Source: Pedobacter ghigonis (GTDB taxonomy: Bacteria > Bacteroidota > Bacteroidia > Sphingobacteriales > Sphingobacteriaceae). From it: a stretch of DNA of 64,000 nucleotides. This document shows, piece after piece, positions 16,956 through 24,352 of this stretch; within the stretch, counting starts at the first letter, position 1; each line of letters starts with the position of its first letter. The stretch lies in assembly GCF_903166585.1 (NCBI RefSeq), contig NZ_CAESCM010000014.1, positions 1 to 64,000 of the forward strand, in the 5' to 3' direction. The notes beneath the pieces are model-generated. The model did no database searches, was not told the DNA's origin, and saw only the letters and a program-made list of their open reading frames with translations. A program made the position numbers and the translations under genes.

Positions 16956-18202
16956 AACCAATTACGGTTACTGCCGATGCGAAAACAAAAGTTTATGGTA
17001 GCACCGATCCGTTATTAACCTATACACTTTCTACAGGTGCCCTGGCCACAGGCGATGCTATTACAGGTAGCTTGAGCCGTGCAGCCGGAGAGAATATTGG
17101 TAACTATGCAATTGCACAGAATACCATATCAGCCGGAACAAACTACATTATTACTTACACACCTGCCGACCTGGTAATTACCAGAAAAGCGCTTGTAATT
17201 ACAGCCGACAATAAAAACAAAAACTTCGGCGCAGCTAATCCTGCACTTACCGCAAGTTACAGTGGCTTTGTGGGTACCGAAACCAGCGCGGTGTTAACCA
17301 GTCCGGTAGTGTTAGCTACAACCGCTACTACAACATCATCAGCGGGTAATTATCCGATTACAGCCAGTGGTGCAGCAGCGGCCAATTACAGCATCACTTA
17401 TGTTGCGGGTACACTAACCATTAATCCGACAGCACAAACCATTACGTTTGCAGCGCTGCCAAATAAATTAGATACCGATGGAACCTTTACCTTAACGGCA
17501 ACCGCAAGTTCAGGTTTACCGGTAACTTATACCAGCAGTAACCCTGCAGTAGCACGGATCATTAATGGTAACCAGGTTGAGATCCTGAAAGCAGGTGTAA
17601 TTAACATTACCGCCAGTCAGGCAGGAAATGCCGATTACCAGGCAGCAACCAATGTGGTGCAGTCGTTCACAGTAATCGAGAACCCGCCACCGGTAATTAC
17701 CATTACCAGCAACAAAGGCAATAGCATTAGCAAAGGCGAGGTTGCTGTACTTACAGCAAGTGGAGCATTAACTTATCAGTGGTCGAATGCAAATGGTATC
17801 CTTAGCGGACAAAACAATGCTTTATTAACTGTTAGGCCATCTCAAACCACTACTTACACGGTAACCGGTTTTAACCAGTACGGACGTAGCAGCACCAAAA
17901 CCTTTACCCTTGAGGTAAGGGCCGATTACCAGGTGCTGAATATTATGAACGTAATTACCCCTAACGGTGATGGTAAAAATGATACCTGGAAAGTAGAGAA
18001 TATCGATATGTATCCAAACAATACGGTTAAAGTGTTTGACCGTTCAGGAAAAATTGTATTCGAAATGAAAGGCTATGACAACAGCTGGGGTGGTACTTTC
18101 AGGGGATCGGTAGTACCGGAAGGTGCTTATTATTACATCATTGATTTCGGTCCCGGAGTTGGTGTGAGAAAAGGATATATCACAATTGTAGGTAATAACT
18201 AA
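13451..18202 (+). CDS. Giant repeat adhesin, C-terminal part with YDG/MBG repeats and type IX sorting domain
   Basis: This frame is open from 13229. The first possible start (TTG, 13451) is inside a repeat, so it is the continuation of the gene at 7230 and not a separate gene. It encodes the remaining YDG repeats (87 residues each, signature VYDGNTTATILTRTLTGVL), and then MBG-like domains with KVYGSTDPLLTY and NKNFGAANPALTASY. Next come a BIG2-like domain (YTSSNPAVARI), an Ig/PKD-like domain (GALTYQWSN) and, from about 17935, a gliding-motility C-terminal domain (NVITPNGDGKNDTWKVENI, GTFRGSVVPEGAYYYII). That last domain is the type B signal for type IX secretion and surface attachment. The PorP/SprF gene follows directly, which is typical for such substrates. 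Confidence 0.85.
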   Translation: MAATGKTVIATGLTLTGTKAANYNLTGVATTTANITGLALTGAFTADNKTYDGNTTASVLTRTLTGVLPADAADVTLTGGTATFGTADAGTGKTVTAAGMTLGGTKAANYTLSSVATTTASINKKDITGTITAGNKSYDGNATATLTGRSLVGVLAGDVADVTATGGTATFNNENVATGKIVTSAGITITGTKAGNYNLTSIATTTADITAKDITGTFTAANKAYDGNTTAGILTRSLTGVLAGDVADVTLTGGTAAFATATVGTGKTVTSAGMTLGGTKAGNYNLTSVGTASANITGLALTGNFTAGNKVYDGNNTATILTRTLTGVLAADAADVTLTGGSATFADADKGTAKTVTATGMTLGGTKAANYTLGSVNTATADITAKDLTASFTADSKVYDGNTTATILTRTLTGVLPADLADVTVNSGTATFNNENAGTGKSVNASGLVLAGAKGGNYNITTVNATTANITAKNISGNFTADSKVYDGNTNAAILTRTLTGVLAVDVADVNLTGGTASFATASVGTGKTVTSTGMAITGTRAGNYNLTGVATTTANITGLAITGNITSDNKVYNGNNIAAILTRTLTGVLAGDAADVTLSGGTATFADANKGTGKTVTATGLTLTGAKAVNYTLASVGTTTADITEKDIAGNFTADNKVYDGNTTANILTRTLTGVLAGDIADVTLTGGTASFATASIGTGKTVTATGMGLSGTKAGNYNLTGVATTTANITGLTITGNFTAGNKVYDGNTNATVLTRTLTGVLAADAADVTLTGGTASFADANKGTGKTVTAVGMTITGAKAANYTLASVATTTADITAKDIAGNFTADSKTYDGNTTANILTRTLTGVLAGDVADVTLTGGTASFANANVGTAKTVSATGLTLAGTKAANYNLTGVATATANITAKNIAGAFTADNKAYDGNTTATILTRTLTGVITADVADVTLTGGTASFADANIGTGKTVTSTGMVLAGSKSANYNLTGVATTTANIGVRNITGTFTADSKVYDGNTTATVLTRSLTGVLTADAADVNLTGGTASFADANVGTAKTVTSAGMALTGTKAANYSLTSVSTTTAAITAKTVNGSITAGNKVYDGNTTAALTGRTLTGVLTADVADVTLTGGTATFADKNIGTAKVVTGAGLVLSGAKAANYTLASVSTTTANISAKPITVTADAKTKVYGSTDPLLTYTLSTGALATGDAITGSLSRAAGENIGNYAIAQNTISAGTNYIITYTPADLVITRKALVITADNKNKNFGAANPALTASYSGFVGTETSAVLTSPVVLATTATTTSSAGNYPITASGAAAANYSITYVAGTLTINPTAQTITFAALPNKLDTDGTFTLTATASSGLPVTYTSSNPAVARIINGNQVEILKAGVINITASQAGNADYQAATNVVQSFTVIENPPPVITITSNKGNSISKGEVAVLTASGALTYQWSNANGILSGQNNALLTVRPSQTTTYTVTGFNQYGRSSTKTFTLEVRADYQVLNIMNVITPNGDGKNDTWKVENIDMYPNNTVKVFDRSGKIVFEMKGYDNSWGGTFRGSVVPEGAYYYIIDFGPGVGVRKGYITIVGNN

Positions 18203-18211
18203 GATTTAACC

Positions 18212-18244
18212 TGCCATAACCGGTTTAAAACACTGGTTATGGCA
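18212..18244 (+). other. Intercistronic hairpin between adhesin and PorP genes
   Basis: TGCCATAACCGGT (18212-18224) pairs with ACTGGTTATGGCA (18232-18244), 12 of 13 positions, around a seven-base loop. It is followed by TAAAAAAG and not a T run, so it is not a standard plus-strand terminator. It begins nine bases after the adhesin stop and ends 15 bases before the PorP start. It may stabilise the long upstream mRNA or set the ratio of the two products. Confidence 0.6.
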
Positions 18245-18259
18245 TAAAAAAGTATAAAG

Positions 18260-19147
18260 ATGAAAACAAGGAAAATGCTTATCACATTGGTGATGTTCGG
18301 TCTCAGCATCCCGGCCTTTGCGCAGCTTAACCCTATGGGCAGTATGTACTATCAAAACCTTTATTTAAGCAATCCGGCCATGGCCGGTATCGAAAAGGGA
18401 TGGGAGCTCAATGCAGGTTATAAGGCACAGTGGACTTCCATTGAAGGCGCACCTACCATGCAGGCAGTAACAGCAACCTACGGTACGCAAAGTAACAAGG
18501 TTGGGGCAGGCTTGTCATTTTACAATGAGAACGCAGGCGTGATTCAGCGTACCAGTTTAAAAGGTACTTATGCCTATCACTTACCATTGAACAACGAATC
18601 GAGCTACCTCGATTTTGGATTGTCGGCAGGTATTATGAACGAGTGGATCGATTTTAGTAAAATAAGGGGCGACCAGGGCGATTTGTCGTTAACCAACTTT
18701 AACCAGCGTAAACTGTACTTTGATGGCGATTTCGGGATTGCTTTCCGCAACCAGAATTTAAATATCCAGGCGGCGCTGCCCAATATGAAACGTTTCTTCA
18801 ACCGCGATGTAGCCAGAACAGTGGTAGACCGCGCAACCTATTTTGCGGCAGTAAGCTACAAGTTCCTTAATCCAAACAAGGTGTTGAGTGTAATTGAACC
18901 GAAGTTTAGTTACAGAGGTATTGATAACTATCGCGATATTGTTGATTTAGGACTAAATACCCAATTCTGGACCAACAAACTATTGTTAAGCACCATTTAC
19001 CACAGCAGTAACAGCGTTTCAGTAGGTGCAGGTACAACCTATCAAAACCAACTGTCTATTTTAGTGATGTACACCACAAATACTTCGGCTTTACAAAATT
19101 ATGCCAATGGCGAGTTTGAAGTGGGTTTAAAATACAATTTTAAATAA
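18260..19147 (+). CDS. PorP/SprF family type IX secretion membrane protein
   Basis: The 295-residue protein has a signal peptide ending near FAQ (residue 22). It then shows the family opening LNPMGSMYYQNLYLSNPAMAG and an outer-membrane beta-barrel pattern that ends in an aromatic/basic strand (GEFEVGLKYNFK). PorP/SprF proteins bind type IX secretion substrates with type B C-terminal domains at the outer membrane. They are usually encoded right after the adhesin they serve, as here. Typical length is about 300 residues. It probably shares the operon with the adhesin, with the hairpin at 18212-18244 between them. Confidence 0.93.
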   Translation: MKTRKMLITLVMFGLSIPAFAQLNPMGSMYYQNLYLSNPAMAGIEKGWELNAGYKAQWTSIEGAPTMQAVTATYGTQSNKVGAGLSFYNENAGVIQRTSLKGTYAYHLPLNNESSYLDFGLSAGIMNEWIDFSKIRGDQGDLSLTNFNQRKLYFDGDFGIAFRNQNLNIQAALPNMKRFFNRDVARTVVDRATYFAAVSYKFLNPNKVLSVIEPKFSYRGIDNYRDIVDLGLNTQFWTNKLLLSTIYHSSNSVSVGAGTTYQNQLSILVMYTTNTSALQNYANGEFEVGLKYNFK

Positions 19148-19204
19148 AATTTAAACTGCAAAATTAGGATAGGGGAATAAACCTTACCCGTCAGTTGTTT
19201 CAGC

Positions 19205-19717
19205 ATGAAATCCTTTTTATCAGAAATCTCACCGATCCTTTCTTTTTTAGATAGGATCGGTTTGCTTTATAAGCTTACTGAAATCGACGGTCAAACCTTT
19301 CTTCCGGGCTTAAAGCTCAGCGAGGGGATTTTAATTCTCGATATCAATAAACTGCTCTATCCCGGCGATATTTTGCATGAAGCCGGGCACCTGGCCTGCA
19401 TGCCTCCCGAAATCAGACAAGGAATGAGCGATGATTTGGTGCCTTCAGATCTCCACCAGGGTGGGGAGATGATGGCCATCGCCTGGTCTTACGCAGCCTG
19501 CATTCACCTTAATATCGATCCTATTGTGGTGTTCCATGAAAATGGATATCAATCAGGTGGCAAAAACATCATTGAAAATTTTCAACAAGGATCTTTTATG
19601 GGGGTTCCACTGTTGCAATGGTGCGGTATGACCTTCGATAATATACAAGCTGAAAAAAATCAAGCCCAGCCGTTTCCATATATGCAAAGCTGGTTATGCG
19701 AAAACAGGCCTGCTTAA
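19205..19717 (+). CDS. Small HExxH-motif protein, putative zinc-dependent peptidase-like
   Basis: I do not recognise a named family. The 170-residue product has LHEAGHLA (His58-Glu59-Ala-Gly-His62), the zinc-binding HExxH helix. Glu88 in GGEMMAIAWSYAA lies 26 residues later, a spacing used for the third ligand in gluzincin-type peptidases. There is no signal peptide or membrane segment. The protein is short for an active peptidase, so a minimal zincin or a metal-binding regulator are both possible. It follows PorP/SprF by 57 bases on the same strand and could be the last gene of that unit. Confidence 0.6.
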   Translation: MKSFLSEISPILSFLDRIGLLYKLTEIDGQTFLPGLKLSEGILILDINKLLYPGDILHEAGHLACMPPEIRQGMSDDLVPSDLHQGGEMMAIAWSYAACIHLNIDPIVVFHENGYQSGGKNIIENFQQGSFMGVPLLQWCGMTFDNIQAEKNQAQPFPYMQSWLCENRPA

Positions 19718-19721
19718 AGGT

Positions 19722-20094
19722 TCATTAGTTCATTTGTCATTGGTTCATTAGGCTACCCCATAGTTTAATCCAGTCCCAACTCATTACTCCCAACTCGAAT
19801 ACAATTGTTTTTGTGCTTACTATAATCTCAGTACCCTCTGTGCTTTTCTCCGTTCGCTCTGTGGTTAAATAGCCACGGACGCACGGTATAACACGGAAGG
19901 TTTTTGTGCGTTTGCGGTTCCTATAATCTTTGTGCCCTCTGTGCTTTTCTCTATTAGCTCTGTGGTTAAATAGCCTCGGATGCACGGTATAACACGGAAG
20001 ATTTTGCATCTATGGGCTTACTATACTTTGCTGCCTTCGCGCCTTTGCTTTGCATACTTTGCGGTTAAACAGCCACGGGTACGCGACTTTGCGG
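19722..20094. repeat. Intergenic repeats (families A and E)
   Basis: A TTCATTGGTTCATTAG-type repeat (family E, also at 25340-25375, 28931 and 29671) opens the gap. Two family A units follow (around 19868 and 19969, core cggatgcacggtataacacgg) with TCTGTGGTTAAATAGCC linkers, and a degenerate third lies near 20070. A 90-codon open frame on the minus strand here is made of repeat sequence and is not a gene. Confidence 0.65.
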
Positions 20095-20982
20095 TTAGAA
20101 CGCCTGCGGTACCAACTCAATCTCCAGCAACAGTTTAATAATATTCGCTATAATCGGGTTCTCATCGTCACTTCTCCAGTTCAGGTATAAATCGGTTGGG
20201 TAGGGGAGCTGAATGTATCTGATGCCTGGTATAGCGTGGTAGACATACGAATCGGGCAAGATAGCCACCCCGAGTTTCCGACGAACCAGAGCGATAATCG
20301 TTGAACCAAATTCAGAGTGCAGATAAACATTGGGCTGGATACCAAAGGATTTAAACACGTTTTTAATGATGTGGTTATAGCTGCTACCTTCATCTTTAAC
20401 CGGCAGGATGAATTTTTGGGCGGCCAGCACCTCGCGACTCAACTCCTCCACACTTTTCAGCGGATGATCGTCGGGCACTACCAGCGCCAGATGGTCAGTA
20501 TATATTTTTTTTGCGCTAATCCCATCAATGGTATTCTTATCGCGGGTAATCACCACGTCGAGTTTATAGTTCGCTAAAAACTCCTGCTGATTTTCGTACA
20601 TCACCTGTACGAGCTCAATCTGCAGTTTGGGAAACTCTTCATTTATCCTCATGGTGATTTGCGGCACCAGTGATCCTGAAATAGAATCGGGATGTGCAAT
20701 TCTGATCGTTCCGTATTCGCCCAGCTGAATCTGGCTCGCAAACTTATGGATGTGGCTGATTTCGTTGAACTGTTTCATCCACTTTTCCTTCATGAACTTG
20801 CCCGCTGCAGTAAGCTTTACATTACGCTTGTTGCGGATAAAAAGCTGGATATCCAGTTCCTGCTCCAAAGCCTGGATCTGCCGACTTAATGCCGATTGCG
20901 TGATGTTCATCTTAGCGGCCGTTTTCCAGAAATGAAGTTCGTCGGCCAGAGTTAAAAAATATTTGATTTGTTGCAGATCCAT
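20095..20982 (-). CDS. LysR family transcriptional regulator
   Basis: The 295-residue product has the N-terminal winged helix-turn-helix of LysR proteins (MDLQQIKYFLTLADELHF, ITQSALSRQIQALEQELDIQ, FIRNKRNVKLTAAG). A substrate-binding-type effector domain follows from about residue 90. The family usually controls a divergent operon in response to a small ligand. Here the divergent neighbours are GNAT-EamA-GNAT, starting 107 bases away, and these are its likely targets together with its own gene. The effector cannot be read from sequence. Start is the ATG at 20982. Confidence 0.93.
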   Translation of the reverse strand: MDLQQIKYFLTLADELHFWKTAAKMNITQSALSRQIQALEQELDIQLFIRNKRNVKLTAAGKFMKEKWMKQFNEISHIHKFASQIQLGEYGTIRIAHPDSISGSLVPQITMRINEEFPKLQIELVQVMYENQQEFLANYKLDVVITRDKNTIDGISAKKIYTDHLALVVPDDHPLKSVEELSREVLAAQKFILPVKDEGSSYNHIIKNVFKSFGIQPNVYLHSEFGSTIIALVRRKLGVAILPDSYVYHAIPGIRYIQLPYPTDLYLNWRSDDENPIIANIIKLLLEIELVPQAF

Positions 20983-20985
20983 TAT

Positions 20986-20998
20986 TGCAATTTATGCA
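20986..20998. promoter_or_regulatory. Possible LysR binding box (T-N11-A)
   Basis: TGCAATTTATGCA has the T-N11-A form with TGCA at both ends and lies just outside the LysR start codon. LysR proteins typically bind such boxes for autoregulation. The match is short and unproven. Confidence 0.3.
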
Positions 20999-21024
20999 TT
21001 AATAAATGATAAAATAGCATTTTA

Positions 21025-21050
21025 TTGAATTACTCAGTAGCTTATCTTTG
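21025..21050 (+). promoter_or_regulatory. Bacteroidota-type promoter for the GNAT-EamA-GNAT operon
   Basis: TATCTTTG (21043-21050) is a perfect TAnnTTTG -7 element, with TTG at 21025-21027 as a candidate -33 element (spacing slightly short at 15). Transcription would start near 21057. That places the earlier TTG codon at 21048 in the promoter and supports ATG 21090 as the real start of the acetyltransferase. Confidence 0.6.
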
Positions 21051-21089
21051 TGCTATTATTCCGCTTTACAAGTCAGCAAACAATATAAA

Positions 21090-21608
21090 ATGCATCAATT
21101 AACCCTACAACAGGTCGGCCCGCCGGCTATTTTAACATTACAGTCTATTAGCCGGCAAATCTTTTTAGAAGCCTTTGTCGATACAACCAGCAAAGCCAAC
21201 ATGAAAGCCTACCTCGATTCGAGTTTTTCGTACGACAAACTGATGGCAGAACTTGAGCACCCTAACTCTCAGTTTTACTTTGCTCTTTCTGAAGGGAATG
21301 TAGTAGGTTATTTAAAATTGAATACCGGTGATGCGCAGACAGAACAAGAACTGGCAGAAGCACTCGAAATTGAACGCATTTACGTGCTGGCTGCTTTTCA
21401 CGGCCAAAAGGTAGGGCAGATACTCTTAAATAAAGCTTTCGAAGTTGCCGAGGAACTTCAATGTAAAACCATTTGGCTGGGGGTGTGGGAAAATAACCAG
21501 CGGGCGCTCCGTTTTTATACCAAAGCAGGTTTCGAAGTATTTAACTCACATATTTTTCGGTTGGGCAACGACGAACAGACCGATCTGATGATGAAAAAAC
21601 AATTATAA
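21090..21608 (+). CDS. GNAT family N-acetyltransferase
   Basis: From ATG 21090 the protein has 172 residues with a GNAT fold. The N-terminal part is IFLEAFVDTTSK, VVGYLKLNTGDAQTE is the central strand, and IERIYVLAAFHGQKVGQILL carries a Q/R-x-x-G-x-G/A-like acetyl-CoA loop (here QKVGQ). IWLGVWENNQRALRFYTKAG is the typical C-terminal motif. Such enzymes acetylate amines of small molecules or proteins. A longer frame from TTG 21048 would begin inside the promoter box and is rejected. The EamA transporter gene starts two bases after its stop, and a second GNAT gene follows, so the three are one operon under probable LysR control. Confidence 0.88.
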   Translation: MHQLTLQQVGPPAILTLQSISRQIFLEAFVDTTSKANMKAYLDSSFSYDKLMAELEHPNSQFYFALSEGNVVGYLKLNTGDAQTEQELAEALEIERIYVLAAFHGQKVGQILLNKAFEVAEELQCKTIWLGVWENNQRALRFYTKAGFEVFNSHIFRLGNDEQTDLMMKKQL

Positions 21609-21610
21609 AC

Positions 21611-22525
21611 ATGGGCAAAAAAAATATTTTTCTGGTATTACTCGTTATAGGCACTGCTTTTTGGGGGATATCTTTTTCGGTAACCAAATTATCGATCAGC
21701 AATCACTCACCACAACTTTTTTTACTTTATCGTTTTGTGGGAGCAACACTGGTGCTGGCAATTGTTTTCCGCAAAAAATTAAAACACCTGAGTTATAAAA
21801 GCATTGTTTCGGGTGCCTTGCTGGCCATTCCGTTGATGCTGGGCATTGGACTGCAAACCCTGGGTATTAAACTCACTTCGGCTTCGCAATCTGCGTTTTT
21901 AGCTGGTACCTGCGTGGTTATTGTACCCTTACTAAAAATGGCTTTGTATAAAAAGGTACCGCACCTTAAAATCTGGATTGCTGCAAGCCTTTCGTTAGTA
22001 GGGTTGTTTATTATTTCTGTTAAAAATGGCTTTTCAGTTAATGCAGGCGATATGTTTACCATTGGCGGCGCCATCGCTTTTGCCTACTACCTGATCAGGG
22101 TTGAAGAAGAATCGGCCAGGATAGATATCGTGGCTACCATTGTACCTATGTTTGCCACTTGTGCGCTGCTTACTTTTGGAGCGGTTGTCTGGAGCACATC
22201 AGAAAGCTTGTTGCCAGCCGATAATACCTTTTGGTTCGGCGTTATTTTCTGTTCGCTTTTTTCAACAGCCTACATGTATTCCGTATCCAACATGGCGCAA
22301 CAATACATCAGTGCCGAGCGGGTAGCCGTAATTTACCTTTTAGAGCCTATATTCGGTGCACTTGCTGCATCTTATCTCATTGGCGAGGTAATTACCTGGC
22401 AGCTTTTAATAGGCGGACTATTTATCTTTGCTGGTATGGGCATCTCTGAACTTAAATTGAAAATTTTTAGAAATATGTTCAAGCCGGCAGGTAAAACCCT
22501 TACAACCCATTTAAACAAACACTAA
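21611..22525 (+). CDS. EamA/DMT superfamily transporter
   Basis: The 304-residue protein shows about ten hydrophobic segments in two EamA halves (about residues 5-138 and 148-283). Characteristic elements are GTAFWGISFSVTKL at the start, YRFVGATLVLAI, and ISAERVAVIYLLEPIFGALA in the second half. DMT transporters move amino acids, metabolites or drugs, usually outward, across the inner membrane. Its place between two acetyltransferase genes and next to a LysR gene is a common layout for detoxification or amino-acid export modules. The substrate is unknown. Confidence 0.92.
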   Translation: MGKKNIFLVLLVIGTAFWGISFSVTKLSISNHSPQLFLLYRFVGATLVLAIVFRKKLKHLSYKSIVSGALLAIPLMLGIGLQTLGIKLTSASQSAFLAGTCVVIVPLLKMALYKKVPHLKIWIAASLSLVGLFIISVKNGFSVNAGDMFTIGGAIAFAYYLIRVEEESARIDIVATIVPMFATCALLTFGAVVWSTSESLLPADNTFWFGVIFCSLFSTAYMYSVSNMAQQYISAERVAVIYLLEPIFGALAASYLIGEVITWQLLIGGLFIFAGMGISELKLKIFRNMFKPAGKTLTTHLNKH

Positions 22526-22537
22526 ATTAAACCTAAT

Positions 22538-23041
22538 ATGGACGCTTTAAAATTCAGGACTGCAACCCGCAACGATTTGCCCCGAATTGTGGAAATCTAT
22601 AACTCTACAGTACCAACCAGATTGGCAACTGCAGATACCGAACGTGTATCGGTAGCCAGTCGCGAACAATGGTTTAATGAGCACGATAGCAGCCGACCGC
22701 TATGGGTAGTTGAAGACACTCAAGGCCATATTCTGGGTTGGGTGAGTTTTCAATCTTTTTATGGCAGGCCAGCTTACCAGGCCACTGTTGAAATCAGCAT
22801 TTACATCGATCCGGAGAGCAGGGGTAAAGGGCTTGGCAAAAAGATCCTGGAATACTGCATAAACCAGGCACCCAATTACGGTATCAAGACACTTGTTGGT
22901 TTTATATTTTCGCACAACACACCTAGCCTGCGCTTGTTCCAGCAATTTGGCTTCGAGCAATGGGGGCAACTTCCTGATATCGCCGTTTTAGATGGCGTAG
23001 AAAAAAGCCTGACCATATTGGGCAAAAGAATTACAGCATAA
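22538..23041 (+). CDS. GNAT acetyltransferase, phosphinothricin acetyltransferase-like
   Basis: The 167-residue product matches the Pat/Bar-type GNAT group. Visible are the opening FRTATRNDLPRIVEIYNSTV, RPLWVVED, GWVSFQSFYGRPAYQATVEI, the acetyl-CoA loop ESRGKGLGKKIL, and HNTPSLRLFQQFGFEQWGQL. Group members acetylate phosphinothricin, methionine sulfone/sulfoximine or related amino-acid analogues, and some act on other small amines. It sits 12 bases after the EamA gene, as third gene of the operon. Real substrate specificity cannot be told. Confidence 0.88.
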   Translation: MDALKFRTATRNDLPRIVEIYNSTVPTRLATADTERVSVASREQWFNEHDSSRPLWVVEDTQGHILGWVSFQSFYGRPAYQATVEISIYIDPESRGKGLGKKILEYCINQAPNYGIKTLVGFIFSHNTPSLRLFQQFGFEQWGQLPDIAVLDGVEKSLTILGKRITA

Positions 23042-23056
23042 GCGAATAATTTTCGT

Positions 23057-23190
23057 TAGCAAATAGCCACGGATGCCCGGAATATAAGGATATTATTTTA
23101 CTTAGCGCCCTCTGCACCTTCCTCTCTGCGTACTCTGCGGTTAAAAACGGCCGCGGATGCCCGGAATACACGGATTGCTTTACGTAGAAC
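23057..23190. repeat. Two family A intergenic repeats
   Basis: Cores agccacggatgcccggaata (about 23063) and the related cgcggatgcccggaatacac (about 23152) are joined by a CTCTCTGCGTACTCTGCGGTTAAA-like linker. They fill most of the gap between the GNAT operon and the arginase gene. Confidence 0.6.
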
Positions 23191-23256
23191 TCCAATTCCC
23201 TCTTCACTTTCCAACTCATTTTACTTACTTTGCAGCCATAACCAGATATTAATTAA

Positions 23257-24243
23257 ATGGAGAAGAAGTTGATCAACACCGAAGCACGTACCATTAAACT
23301 CGTTAAAAACCGGTCAGACATAGGCGCTGGTACACGCGGTTCGGATATGGGGATCGATGCCATCGAGATTGCTGCCATTAACAAGGGCAGCGATTATTTT
23401 AACAGCTTTCCTTTTGTTGACGTAGAAACACATAACGAATCTATTTACGATAAAGACCGCAACACCTTTGCCAAGCGTATTGGTCAGGTATTGCAGCAGT
23501 GCACGCGACTGGCCGAAACGGTAAAACAAACGCTGGCCCTTGGTCATTTTCCACTCGTGTTTTCAGGCGACCATTCTTCCGCCCTGGGTACTATCAGCGG
23601 TGTAAAAGCTGCTTATCCCGATCAAATACTGGGCGTGGTATGGATCGATGCACACGCCGATCTGCATTCTCCCTATACTTCACCTTCAGGTAACATCCAT
23701 GGTATGCCACTTGCAGCTGCTTTGGCTAACGATAACCCTGCGTGTCATATCAATGAGGTAAGTGGCGAAACCTTAACCCATTGGGACCGTATGAAAGCCA
23801 TTGGTACTCCAGCTCCTAAGCTCAAGCCCGAACATCTGGTGTATTTCGGAGTGCGCGATACCGAGCATGCCGAAGATTGGTTGATGGAGCAGGAAGCGAT
23901 CCGCAATTACCGGGTAGATGAAGTACGCTACCGTGGTCTGGCTACTTGCGTAGAAGAAGCCCTGCACAGGCTCTCTGCCTGCAACCTCATTTATATTTCT
24001 TTTGATGTAGATAGCATGGATTGCGACCTGATTTCTGATGGTACAGGTACGCCGGTTGCCAAAGGGTTCGATCAGTACGAAATAATCGAAATCATTAACC
24101 AGATAATTGATTCGGGCAAGGTTGCTTGTTTAGAAGTGGCAGAGGTTAATCCTTTACTCGATAACAAAGGCAATAAAATGGCCGAAACCGCCTTTGAAGT
24201 GCTGGAGGCTGTAACTGGTCGTTTAAGTGATGTTGTTGTTTAA
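23257..24243 (+). CDS. Arginase family hydrolase
   Basis: The 328-residue product is a ureohydrolase that hydrolyses arginine to ornithine and urea, with two Mn ions. All six ligands are visible: His106 in SGDHS, Asp131/His133/Asp135 in WIDAHADLHSP, and Asp250/Asp252 in SFDVDSMDCD. SPSGNIHGMPLA and LEVAEVNPLLD match arginase better than agmatinase. The insert between HGMP and the C-terminal half (residues about 165-200, with HLVYFGVRDTE) is also arginase-like. It is cytosolic. It stands alone, flanked by repeat blocks. Formimidoylglutamase is the main alternative. Confidence 0.88.
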   Translation: MEKKLINTEARTIKLVKNRSDIGAGTRGSDMGIDAIEIAAINKGSDYFNSFPFVDVETHNESIYDKDRNTFAKRIGQVLQQCTRLAETVKQTLALGHFPLVFSGDHSSALGTISGVKAAYPDQILGVVWIDAHADLHSPYTSPSGNIHGMPLAAALANDNPACHINEVSGETLTHWDRMKAIGTPAPKLKPEHLVYFGVRDTEHAEDWLMEQEAIRNYRVDEVRYRGLATCVEEALHRLSACNLIYISFDVDSMDCDLISDGTGTPVAKGFDQYEIIEIINQIIDSGKVACLEVAEVNPLLDNKGNKMAETAFEVLEAVTGRLSDVVV

Positions 24244-24352
24244 CGATCTCATTTTAAGTTAACTGCTTAATGTCCTTAATCCCTTAATGGTTTAATTATT
24301 TATCTTTGAGAAGTTAAGATTATTAAGGATGTTTTATTTGAAATGTTAAAGC

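Noticed and set aside
19737-20009. 90-codon minus-strand open frame
   Set aside because: It is translated from family A and E repeats. The internal peptide repetition (CVRGYLTTERTEKSTEG-like) mirrors the DNA repeat.
24301-24308. Perfect TATCTTTG promoter element after arginase
   Set aside because: It points into the repeat array with no gene downstream on that strand, so it is probably a chance match.
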